A stretch of 64,000 bases of DNA from contig JBAIAC010000030.1 of assembly GCA_037349315.1 (NCBI GenBank), forward strand, positions 9,073,501-9,137,500, given 5' to 3'. Shown piece after piece: positions 12,932 through 22,463 of this stretch (positions are counted from its first letter, which is position 1; each line of letters starts with the position of its first letter). A program made the position numbers and the translations under genes. This stretch comes from Chelydra serpentina (Eukaryota > Chordata > Testudines > Chelydridae). A model generated the notes under the pieces. It was not told the origin of the DNA, did not search any database, and saw only the letters and a list, made by a program, of their open reading frames with translations.

Positions 12932-15105
12932 AAGCATATTCAAAGGGTTGATGTTAGGGCACCCTTTTTTTTCCCCCAAGGAGATTTGATTGTATACTCA
13001 GTGCAGAGCAGATACAGATTTGTGCTGGCTCCTTATATTTGGAAAAGGTGATGTATCCTATTGCTGATCCCTAATCGAGGCTTTATAGGAGGAAAAAGCA
13101 ACTCTGGACCAGACCCTCAGCTGATGTAAAGTCCATAACTCCATTTTCATATATAGACTATACCGATTTACACTACCTGACGAGTTCATCCTCCATACTT
13201 AGCAGCAGAGAGAGACTGTAAACTGTCCTCCATCTTACTTGCTCTGTGCACTCAACTGGATGCTGTTGACGCCTCTCTGGTAACTTTTTTCAATGTTATG
13301 TTTCATTTTCTATAGTTTGATTTCCCCTCCCCCCTCAGAAGTTTTTGAAAACAAATCTTTTTTTCTGTCTAATTTTGTCCCTTCCATTTGATTGCTGATA
13401 TTTTTTTACTTCACATTGTTTCTAGTACTGCATCACTAAAAATGTGAACGACTTTCTACTTCATGTTTAAGAAGAGCTGTACAATTATATATAGTTCTAG
13501 AAACCAATGTTAGTTAGCAGTTAGAAGGCAGCATAGGGAGAGTACAGACTGCATTGGGGTGTGACTAAAGCACACACATTTTGTGGATGATGATTTATTT
13601 TTGCTGCTTAATTTCTCATTGATTAAATAGTGGATTTACAGACATATTTAAAATCCAGAGAACAGTTCCCTCTAGCAGCTCCAAATTAGTCTGAGTTGGA
13701 TCTAAACAAGTTCGCAGTGTCCCTTTCTAGCTTGCTTCCATTAGAAATCTGGTGATTGTATATAAAAGTGTAGTTTTGCAAATGTCCCAATTCTACCTCC
13801 TTTAAAAAAAAAAAGTGTTCTTGTAAAACTTAAGAAATACTTGAGCTATATCTTTTTCCAAGATGGAAAAACTGCAGTGTACCGACATTCAGATTCTTGT
13901 TGAGTAATAGTTATTTCTCATGACTGCATTACCTTTCTTGCATTCTGTTCAACGCTAAATAACTAGATAGCGAAGATGCATCATAATTCAACAGTTATAC
14001 CCAAAAAAATGTTTTCAGTCCAGAGAAGTTAAACAATTCCGGAAAGCAGTATGTAAAACTTCTACATTAAATACTAGCAAAATAAATTCTGGGAATCTTC
14101 CATTAAATTACTTCTTCCCAGGAACAACAGCTCCTTCCCTTAAATCTTCCTAGGGCAGCACCATTATGCATCACTTTTTTTTTTACGGTTTGTGTCCTTA
14201 AAAATCTAACCCATAGTTGGGGTGGGGTTTCTGATCTCAGACATAAACCTCTTTCTCTAGGAAAAATAAAGAATAGTGACAGACATCCTTGGTTTACAGT
14301 ACTCTAAAATGTACTTCATTATAAGTCTAAAACAAGGCAGGTAAATAAAGAAAACATCTATAGAGAGTTAGCTAAACAGAAATGTAATGTTAATGTGGCA
14401 AAGATTTTCATCCAATTTTCTTATCGCACCAGTAGATTTTTACTTTGCTCTATCTTTTACATGTAGTTTGCAATCTGAAACAGTGAAATTACTGATTTTT
14501 GCTTGCAGGTTATTCAGATTAGAAAGTGTCTTCTTCAGAAATAGTTTTAAAAACCAACAAAGAATCAATGAGTAGGTTTTATTTTAAAACATAATTTTAT
14601 TGTTGAATAGAAACAATGACATTCTTCAGTAATAAGTGTGATTATTTAGGTTGAGTTTGTCTGTTTGTTCCATTATGCATACACTGAAAGTACTGCATAA
14701 CGAGGTAAACATTAATCCAGTAGCAAAACTGCCTTTAACTACTGTGCTGTCTTTCTTTTTTTCCTTTGGATCTGAGCTAGCAAATGCTTGAGTTCCTCTT
14801 TAATATGATCGCTCATGAATATTCAGTAGCTATCCCAAAAATGTGAGGCTAACCAATTGTTCACTTAACTGGTAATGGGTGAAGTATTCTTTCTTTTCCT
14901 AATCAAAATGTACAGTAGGGTTCCTTGAAAACTTCTAAAAATATGCATATTAGTGCCAAATTACCAAATTTGTAAGTTTAAATATATTTTCTTACTGTTG
15001 TGACAAAATGAGGCACTTTTTCTTAAATCAAATCTACATGTCTGTAAATTTCATAAATTAATATTTTGTGGAAAACTTGATCAATAAAGAATTTAAATTT
15101 ACTGT
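12932..15105 (+). other. CASP7: CASP7 3' untranslated region (extent inferred)
   Basis: No coding content follows the stop. The stretch is AT-rich and free of recognisable transposons, apart from a short 'CAGACCCTCAGCTGATGTAAA' repeat remnant near 13108. AATAAA-type signals occur at about 14085, 14265 and 14343 and at 15083-15088. The last is followed by a GT-rich stretch, so it is the best candidate for the distal poly(A) site. Confidence 0.55.
15083..15088 (+). terminator. CASP7: Candidate distal poly(A) signal of CASP7
   Basis: A canonical AATAAA about 2.15 kb after the stop codon, with a GT-rich stretch about 30-50 bases downstream. Shorter alternatives upstream may also be used. Confidence 0.5.
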
Positions 15106-16032
15106 GAACTTCTACTTGAGTGTCATTTCAGGTGGTAATGCAGAATGCAACCTAAATGCATCCAAAAGCTCTCTTCAGAAGAGATGATGGGTCTTTTGTG
15201 CCCTTGCCTACATGAGCTTTCCAGCCATGCCACAGAAGTATTTTGGAAGAGCTGGCTGCTCTCCATGGTTTTGATTTGGTGGGCTGGATCCTCAGTTGGA
15301 ATAAAACACCATAGCTTAGGTTACTTCTATGGAATTATGCTCATTTACACCAACTGAAGATCTGGCCTTTACTCAGCAGACAAACCAGTTTCATGACCTG
15401 GTGATTAATCTAGCTAAAAGTTGAATTAATCATGTTATAGTTGGCAAGCATTTCTATTTAAATCCCATTACCTAGATTCCTGACACTAGGGACCTGCCTC
15501 TGTTTGATCAAGAGAAACACGTCCTCCTCTCAACATTTTCAGTATTTATTTTTCCAGAGTTTTTCACACTCATCATGGCCTGTTAGTAGTTGGTTTCCTG
15601 AGATTTCGCCTGCCTATAGAGTAAAGTTTTCCTAACAATGTTCTGCTGTCTCAAAGGCTCCTGAATTGGATAAACTATAGGTGCAGAGCCACACAATGCT
15701 GTGAAACCTCTATAGTCAACCTCTGCTGAACAAGGATTTCTTCTGCATATGCCCTTGGGAACTACAAAAAGGCACCAAGAGACACGGCTAGCTTTGAGGA
15801 TTTAAAGCATTTAAAATGATGCTGAGAATTACAAATAATTTTACTCAACATCCTTTTAAGCAGCAGTTCTTCTCTCTTCTGCTCCAGTAGTGCTCTTGGT
15901 TAAAGAGTGGTAAAAAATTATATTTAAATACGAGAGAACAACTGTGGCAAACTTATTTCAAGCAATATCATTAGTTAGTAGGGGTAAAATTAACTTGTGA
16001 TGAGGAGGGATATGCAAGGCCCTTTTTACTAC
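15106..16032. other. Intergenic DNA between CASP7 and the provirus
   Basis: Unique-looking sequence with no reading frame I can support. A weak CAACTGAAGATCTGGCC remnant at about 15351-15367 matches other old repeat scraps in the window. Confidence 0.5.
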
Positions 16033-16383
16033 TGTAATGGGTTAATCCTGAGCCAGAGTTTGCCTCGGCCCTTCCAGTGTGGGACCAAGGTCTTGCTAGT
16101 GCAGTAACAGCATATTTGTTGCAGAAAGAGAGATTAAGCCTTAGCTAATGCTGAATTAGTATATTCATTGCCAAAGGTATGACTTCAGTGCCTTCCGCTC
16201 CTGCGCAGTATGAGTTGTTTACTTGTGTGTATAAATATGCCCTGTAACGGTCCTTCGTTGTCCGGACCCACCCATTTCTGTTTGTAGCATGGGTGTAGAA
16301 TAAAGCTTTGAACTCTCTACCATTGTCTGCCTCCCTTTGACCAGAGCAAAGAACGAACCAGGAAAGAGTTAATTCTCTTAACA
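16033..16383 (+). repeat. 5' LTR of endogenous retrovirus
   Basis: The 351-bp repeat begins TGTAATGGG and ends CTTAACA. It contains a TATAAATA box (16230-16237) and an AATAAA signal (16299-16304). By eye it differs from the 3' LTR at a single base, near position 18 of the LTR. Confidence 0.95.
16230..16237 (+). promoter_or_regulatory. TATA box in 5' LTR
   Basis: TATAAATA lies about 60 bases upstream of the LTR poly(A) signal, the usual U3/R arrangement for a short retroviral LTR. Confidence 0.7.
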
Positions 16384-16386
16384 ATT

Positions 16387-16404
16387 TGGCGACCGCGAAG
16401 GGAC
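16387..16404 (+). other. Retroviral primer-binding site, tRNA-Arg type
   Basis: Three bases after the 5' LTR comes an 18-base site beginning TGGCGACC and ending GGGAC. It nearly complements the 3' end of an arginine tRNA (CCG type, one mismatch by recall). Confidence 0.65.
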
Positions 16405-16705
16405 CCTTTGCTTGCCGAAGCCCACCCATGGGCTCCGCGGACCGTTGCCTGCCGGCACCGAGAACCCTTGCGTCTCAATGGTGACGTCTCCGTGGACCCA
16501 GGGTGAGTAAGGCTGTAAAGTGGTTGGGAAATTTAATTCTCACGATGGTAGAGATTTCAGACAGGGGATAGAGAAATCCTAGGTTATTGCCGGCAGGTTA
16601 TTTGCCTGTGAATGCCAGAAGGGTCTTGGAACGTCAATAGGACGTCCCCCGTGTAAAACGGACAAACCAAGGGACACCGGTGTCATACCAGGTTAGGGAA
16701 GGAGA

Positions 16706-18164
16706 ATGGGTTCTGGGGAAAGTAAAATTCCACCAGGAGTCCCATTAAAAGGGCTATTTCAGGCATGGGACGATGGCAAGTTGCCCATTCAAACAGGCAT
16801 GTCTAAGAAAAGGGCAGCCGCCCTCAGTGTTAGTTGGGGAATATTCCTAGACGATGAGGGTAGGCAGATTTGGCCACAGTGGGGTGCCTTTGATTACTGT
16901 CGACTGAAGCTTTTGAGATCTAGGCTGGAAAATTTGGCCCCTAGGCAAATGGACTACTGGTATTGTTGGGCAGCACTCTCTGATGGGATCTGTCTATCAA
17001 ACCCGGAGTCCCAGGTCTCGAGACCTCTACCATATAATCCAGCCCTGGCATCACCGAATAGGGAGGCATTCGGCACAACAGAAAATTGTGAGTTTCAGTT
17101 ATTGGCCCCTCTGAGAACTCATTTTGTGCCGAGGGGGGGGAAATGCTGGTCCTGTTCCCTGACGGGAGCACCACCCTTTTTCCCCAGGAGACATTGTCCT
17201 TTGGCAAAAGTCCACGCCACCCTTTCGTGCTGAGCCCCAAACTGTTATTAAATGGATCCGAACCATTGTTCGCTCACACAACCCGTCCTGGGCTGATGTG
17301 AATGAACTTTTAGAAGCTCTGTTAACTGTGGATGAAAAAGCAGCTGTAGTAGCAAATTGCCTTAAATTGGAAAACCAAAATGCCCCAAATGGGCAACAGG
17401 TCATTGCCTGGCCGCGAGATGACCCTGATTGGGACTATAATGATCCTAACCATTGGCAAAAATTTTTAGCGGCCAAAGAAACCCTTTTTAGAGCGCTCGA
17501 AGAAACCGGTAAAAAGCCCATCAATTGGGAGAAATTTCATGCTATCACTCAGAAATCTGATGAAACACCTGATGCTTTTTATGTTCGGCTTTGTGATGGA
17601 GCTCAACTCCATGCTCAGCTAAATGCAGAAGATGAAAAGGATTTAAAAGCTATTGCAGCAGCCTATGTGAATCAATCTGCAACAGATATTCGTGATTACT
17701 TCCTTAAATACTGTCCAGGTTGGAGTGGGAAATCTATGAGTGAAATACGAGGAATTGCCATGTATGTGTATGAAGGTCGAAGAGAGAAAGTGATAGCAAA
17801 AGAGAGAAAGGAGAGGAAGGAAGATTTAAAATTGTTGGCCAGTTCATTGCAGGTAAATAGAAGCCGAGGAGGATTTCGTGGGAAAGGAAAAGGATTCAAA
17901 GAACACAGAGGACCAACCGGACCTGTGAGTAGCAACCCCCCAGTTTGTTTTTATTGCAAGAAACCAGGACATTTAAAGCGTGACTGTCGTCTTCGGCAGC
18001 GAAACGAAGCAGCTGGCATTGTTCCATGGGCTTCACCGCAGCCCCCCTTCTACCCTCCAGACGGCAGAGCTCCGGAGCGGAAGTTCCCATCACAGCTGCA
18101 TGCAACGTCTGTACAGAAGTTTCCGGTTACAACAAATGCTAATGAGTATGATGCGTCCTCGTGA
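16706..18164 (+). pseudogene. gag: Retroviral gag, broken by frame changes and one stop
   Basis: The N-terminal part (16706 to about 17130) starts MGSGES, a myristoylation-type matrix start. Reading then leaves that frame: an eight-G run at 17133-17140 is the likely slip site, and the frame that carries the rest of gag has a TGA at 17160-17162. From about 17163 the capsid and nucleocapsid part runs open to the TGA at 18162-18164. A single CCHC zinc knuckle (C-x2-C-x4-H-x4-C, starting CFYCKKPGH) lies at about 17946-17988 and is preceded by a basic stretch. The G-run could be an assembly error, but the separate stop argues for real decay. Confidence 0.85.
18162..18164 (+). promoter_or_regulatory. 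In-frame UGA between gag and pol, candidate readthrough stop
   Basis: This single stop separates two open frames of the same phase. It is followed by CGG and a purine-rich, G-rich stretch (to about 18201), the setting in which gammaretroviruses suppress their gag stop. The family precedent is established; its use here is inferred. Confidence 0.65.
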
Positions 18165-21100
18165 CGGGAGGGGGAGGAATTCCAGGGGGCGGGGGAGGGA
18201 GCAGAAAATGACATAAATCTTTTGCAAACTTGTGTACCTGTAACTCATACCACTAAAGGGGAGCCTTTCATTACTTTGTGTGTAAATGGTCAGTCATATA
18301 CTTGCCTTTTGGATACTGGAGCTACAAGGTCTTTACTGGCAAGCTCACCTAAGACAATAGGCTGTTCCACAAAGGGGACAGAATGTATAATGGGGGTTGA
18401 GGGAAAAGGGTTAATTGTTCCAGTTTCCTCAGATCTTCGGGTTACTGTAGGACCTCTTACACTGGATCATGCCTTTCTTTTAACTGAACAATCACCTGTA
18501 CATTTACTAGGCAGAGACCTTCTTTGTAAACTGAGAGCCACTATTCGTTGTGGTCCTGATGGCCTTGTATTGGATATTCCAAATTCAGAGGCTCATAATT
18601 TGGCCATGGTTCTTTGCCCTGCCTCCACTGTCCCTCTGCCACCAGAACTCTCAGCCATCCCTGACTGTCTATGGGGCTGGTCTTCTACTGATGTAGGCCT
18701 CCTGAAATCTGCCAGCCCAGTGATCATTCACACAAAACCGGGACCACCACCTTGTGTGCCACAGTATAAGATTTCATCAGAAGCCATTGAGCCAATACAA
18801 ACCTTAATTACTGCCTATCTTAAACAGGGAGTTTTGGTGCCCTGCACCTCGCCATGCAATACTCCCATCCTCCCAGTAAAAAAGCCCAAGCTAGATGAGC
18901 ACGGCAAACCTATCTATCGATTTGTTCAGGACTTAAGAGCTATTAATGATTATGTCATTCCACGCACTCCAGTGGTGCCCAGTCCAGCTACCATTATTAC
19001 TGGAATTCCTCATGATGCTGTTGTTTTTTCAGTTGTGGACTTATGTGCAGCTTTCTTCAGTATACCGGTGCATCCAGCGTCCCAGTACCCGTTTGCATTC
19101 ACCTGGAAGGCACACCAGCTCACTTGGACCCATCTCCCACAAGGCTATTGCGAGTCGCCCACCTTGTTTTCTCAAATTTTGGCCAGGGATCTGGCCACTA
19201 TTTCTTTGCCACATGGGTCTACTCTTGTTCAGTTTGTTGATGATCTTCTCTTGGCCTCTTTTTCCAGGTCAGACTGTGTAGCAGATACTGTGGCTCTTTT
19301 ACGTCAACTTGCAGACCGAGGCCACAAGGCCTCCCCTTCCAAGCTGCAGTTCTGCAAAGCTAAAGTCACGTATCTAGGATATGTCATCGGCCCAGGTACT
19401 CGAGAACTATCAGATGAACGTATACAAGCTATTCTGCAAATTCCCCTACCTAAAACAAAACGTCAGGTAAGAGCCCTGTTGGGAACTCTGGGATTTTGCA
19501 GGCCATGGATCCCTGCTCTGGGAGAACTCACCAAGCCCCTAGTAGCCCTTACCTCTAAAGACTCTGACAATGAGGTTGCTCATACCCCCGAACTGAAACA
19601 GCTTTTTGCACGCATAAAAACTGTCCTTTCACAGTCTCCAGCCTTGGGGCTCCCTAATTACTCCAAGCCATTCTCCCTCTACGTTCATGAAAAGCAGGGA
19701 GTGGCATCTGGGGTTTTGACTCAAACCCTGGGCAGCAGACAGAGACCAGTGGCTTATTATTCTGTCCAGTTGGACCCAGTAGCACATGGTGCTGTGGGAT
19801 GCCTCCGTGCCTTAGCTGCTACTGTCTTGCTGGTGCAACGCTCAAAGGATTTGGTCCTGGGACACCCTTTGACAGTGTATGTTCCACACGAAGTGTCTGC
19901 TATTTTATTGAAATGCCAAACCCAGGCATTTACTCATCAACGGATGGCAGGCTATGAGGCTGAATTTTTAACAGCTTCGAATCTTACCATCCGCCGCTGT
20001 GCTACGCTCAACCCTGCCACCTTGTTGCCTGAGAGTCCTCCGGACGATGCTCCGCATGATTGCCTCAACATCATTCAACATACCGAGACTCCACGAGACG
20101 ATTTGACGGATGTGCCATTACCAAACCCCGACTGTGAGTATTTTACTGACGGCTCTTCTTTCCTAGTCGAGGGTCAACGGTTTACTGGTGCATCAGTTGT
20201 GACTTTATACAACATCGTGTGGGCTGCCGCCCTGCCTGGACATCTGGGAGCCCAGGCCGCTGAGATTATCGCTCTTTCGGAAGCTTGTCGCCATGCCAAA
20301 GGTAAGAGTGTAAACATATACACGGACTCTAAATATGCATTTGGCATATGCCACGCGACAGGTGCTTTGTGGAAACAGCGTGGCTTCCTCACGGCTAATG
20401 GTCAACGCATCGCCCATGCTCCACAGGTGTTGACGCTCCTCGAGGCTATCCATTTGCCTTCTCAAATTTTGGTAATACACTGCCCTGCACACCGAACCGA
20501 CTCTTCCTTAGTGACACAGGGTAATTCCTTTGCTGACGCTGTAGCCAAGTGGGTAGCACAGGAACCTGTTGAACTTTCTGTTTCAGCTCCAGTTTTCCAT
20601 ATGCACCCCACAGTAAGTTACGATGCCTTCCTCACCCCGGGTGAGGCGGACCGGTGGAAAACCAAGCACGAGGCTGTGCAGATCGGTGGCATCTGGCATG
20701 TGCCCGACGGCAGACCTATTGCTCCTCGACGGCTACTTCGCCTTCTCTGTTCTCAACTCCATTCCAAAGGACATTGCGGTGTGCAAGCTATGGTCAATGT
20801 TATTCAGCACGTGTGGTTTGCTCCTGGGGTCTACCAGGAGGCTGCCAGGATAGCGCGTTCCTGTATCACCTGTCAGGCATTCAATGCCTCCAGCAAGGCT
20901 ACAGTTCATAAGGGGGGCCGCCCATGGGCCGCTTTGCCCTTTGAGGCCTTGCAAATTGACTTTATTTCTTTACCTCCTTCACAGGGTTACAAGTTTGTTT
21001 TAGTCTGCAGAGACCAACTGACTCACTGGATCGAAGCCTTTCCTGCTGTTCACGCTACTGCCAACACTGTTGTTAAGTGTTTGATGAAGGACATTGTGCC

Positions 21101-21824
21101 TCGCTTCGGACTTCCGGTGATCATTGATTCCGATCAAGGAACGCACTTTACAGCCGAAACTCTGACGGCCTTGTACAGTTCTTTTGGCATCACGCGTAAT
21201 TTGCATGCACCTCATCACCCTCAAAGCTCGGGGGGAGTGGAGAGGGCAAACAGGGAAATCAAAACCCTTTTGGGAAAATTGTGCCAGGAAACACATCTAA
21301 AATGGCCTCAGGTTTTACCTATTGTTTTGTTTCAGCTTCGAAACCGCCCTAGAGCGGATTGTGGGCTTTCACCTTTTGAAATCCTGTTTGGCCACCCGCC
21401 TTCCACCACAAAAGGGTTAGACCCGAGGTCCTTGAGTCTGGTGGGAGGTGATGATACCTTGCACTCTTATTTGTTTTCTCTTTCCAGAGCTTTTCAACGC
21501 CTTTGGAAAACCGCAGCCTTGACGCAGACGTTACCTTTGGATGACAAGCTCCATCCCTTTGAGCCAGGAGATTGGGTCTGGATCCGGTCCTTCCAGAAGA
21601 CCTCGTCTTTGTCAGCCTCGTGGTGTGGACCCTTCCAAGTTCTGCTCACGACTCACACTGCTGTGAAGATTGCGGAGAGGAACACGTGGATCCATCATTC
21701 ACATGTGAAACCTGCTGTTGTTGATGCTAGCCAAGACATTGAGCCGAGTGTACCCGCAGTGAGGTTGCAAAGAACCCCGGGTACTGACCAATGGACCATA
21801 GCCAGCTTGTTTAAGCTTGACTGA
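18165..21824 (+). CDS. pol: Retroviral pol: protease, reverse transcriptase, RNase H, integrase
   Basis: It makes and integrates the viral DNA. The frame is the same as that of the gag end, reached by reading through UGA at 18162-18164; the Met at 18222 is not a real start. Positions counted from that Met: aspartic protease DTGA at 31-34; RT with Asp 273 (VVDL) and the active-site box FVDD at 338-341; RNase H with YFTDGSS at about 640; integrase with an HHCC zinc finger (about 847-884), catalytic Asp 913, Asp 971 and Glu 1007, and GPF at 1136-1138. No stop interrupts the frame, so the enzyme could be functional although gag is damaged. FVDD rather than YVDD is a tolerated variant. Confidence 0.95.
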   Translation, partial: REGEEFQGAGEGAENDINLLQTCVPVTHTTKGEPFITLCVNGQSYTCLLDTGATRSLLASSPKTIGCSTKGTECIMGVEGKGLIVPVSSDLRVTVGPLTLDHAFLLTEQSPVHLLGRDLLCKLRATIRCGPDGLVLDIPNSEAHNLAMVLCPASTVPLPPELSAIPDCLWGWSSTDVGLLKSASPVIIHTKPGPPPCVPQYKISSEAIEPIQTLITAYLKQGVLVPCTSPCNTPILPVKKPKLDEHGKPIYRFVQDLRAINDYVIPRTPVVPSPATIITGIPHDAVVFSVVDLCAAFFSIPVHPASQYPFAFTWKAHQLTWTHLPQGYCESPTLFSQILARDLATISLPHGSTLVQFVDDLLLASFSRSDCVADTVALLRQLADRGHKASPSKLQFCKAKVTYLGYVIGPGTRELSDERIQAILQIPLPKTKRQVRALLGTLGFCRPWIPALGELTKPLVALTSKDSDNEVAHTPELKQLFARIKTVLSQSPALGLPNYSKPFSLYVHEKQGVASGVLTQTLGSRQRPVAYYSVQLDPVAHGAVGCLRALAATVLLVQRSKDLVLGHPLTVYVPHEVSAILLKCQTQAFTHQRMAGYEAEFLTASNLTIRRCATLNPATLLPESPPDDAPHDCLNIIQHTETPRDDLTDVPLPNPDCEYFTDGSSFLVEGQRFTGASVVTLYNIVWAAALPGHLGAQAAEIIALSEACRHAKGKSVNIYTDSKYAFGICHATGALWKQRGFLTANGQRIAHAPQVLTLLEAIHLPSQILVIHCPAHRTDSSLVTQGNSFADAVAKWVAQEPVELSVSAPVFHMHPTVSYDAFLTPGEADRWKTKHEAVQIGGIWHVPDGRPIAPRRLLRLLCSQLHSKGHCGVQAMVNVIQHVWFAPGVYQEAARIARSCITCQAFNASSKATVHKGGRPWAALPFEALQIDFISLPPSQGYKFVLVCRDQLTHWIEAFPAVHATANTVVKCLMKDIVPRFGLPVIIDSDQGTHFTAETLTALYSSFGITRNLHAPHHPQSSGGVERANREIKTLLGKLCQETHLKWPQVLPIVLFQLRNRPRADCGLSPFEILFGHPPSTTKGLDPRSLSLVGGDDTLHSYLFSLSRAFQRLWKTAALTQTLPLDDKLHPFEPGDWVWIRSFQKTSSLSASWCGPFQVLLTTHTAVKIAERNTWIHHSHVKPAVVDASQDIEPSVPAVRLQRTPGTDQWTIASLFKLD

Positions 21825-22097
21825 GAGCCATTCCAGAAACGGTTCTGGTGCAGACACCCAAAGTACAATGTTGGGCCACATGGGACCCTGCCGTCCGTCG
21901 GCCAGGGAACCCTGGCCTGTTTAGTCTTTTGTTTTTTATGACACATAGTATTTGCATATTTTGAAGATAATGCCTTGATCAAGCTTTCTTACCCTGCAAC
22001 TGTTAACCCTTTCAGAAGTCCAGGAAATGCGTTGTAAACTAGATGCCAAATACAAGCCTCAGGGTGAGCCCATGAAGAGCGGAGCTCTCATAGGCTC

Positions 22098-22108
22098 AAA
22101 GGGGGGAG
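22098..22108 (+). other. Polypurine tract
   Basis: A run of eleven purines (AAA, six G, AG) directly abuts the 3' LTR, the plus-strand primer site of a retrovirus. Confidence 0.85.
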
Positions 22109-22459
22109 TGTAATGGGTTAATCCTTAGCCAGAGTTTGCCTCGGCCCTTCCAGTGTGGGACCAAGGTCTTGCTAGTGCAGTAACAGCATATTTGTTGCAG
22201 AAAGAGAGATTAAGCCTTAGCTAATGCTGAATTAGTATATTCATTGCCAAAGGTATGACTTCAGTGCCTTCCGCTCCTGCGCAGTATGAGTTGTTTACTT
22301 GTGTGTATAAATATGCCCTGTAACGGTCCTTCGTTGTCCGGACCCACCCATTTCTGTTTGTAGCATGGGTGTAGAATAAAGCTTTGAACTCTCTACCATT
22401 GTCTGCCTCCCTTTGACCAGAGCAAAGAACGAACCAGGAAAGAGTTAATTCTCTTAACA
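22109..22459 (+). repeat. 3' LTR of endogenous retrovirus
   Basis: 351 bp, identical by eye to the 5' LTR except for one base. Its AATAAA is at 22375-22380. The CTAC duplication follows at 22460-22463. Confidence 0.95.
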
Positions 22460-22463
22460 CTAC

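Larger units (their letters stand above)
16033..22459 (+). mobile_element. Endogenous retrovirus, class I (gamma/epsilon-like), env-less, very young
   Basis: A full LTR-gag-pol-LTR provirus of 6.4 kb flanked by the 4-bp duplication CTAC (16029-16032 and 22460-22463). The LTRs are 351 bp each and begin TG and end CA. A primer-binding site follows the 5' LTR and a polypurine tract precedes the 3' LTR. gag and pol share one frame and are separated by one UGA, as in gammaretroviruses. The integrase carries a GPF motif near its C-terminus. Only 284 bases separate pol from the 3' LTR and nothing env-like is there. gag is broken; pol is open throughout. The provirus lies between CASP7 and PLEKHS1 in the same orientation as both. 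Confidence 0.95.

Noticed and set aside
18946..19281. Alternative-frame ORFs inside the retroviral pol
   Set aside because: Shadows of pol in another frame; no independent start context or domain.
21825..22108. Possible env gene remnant
   Set aside because: The stretch is only 284 bases long and has no frame or motif of an envelope protein.
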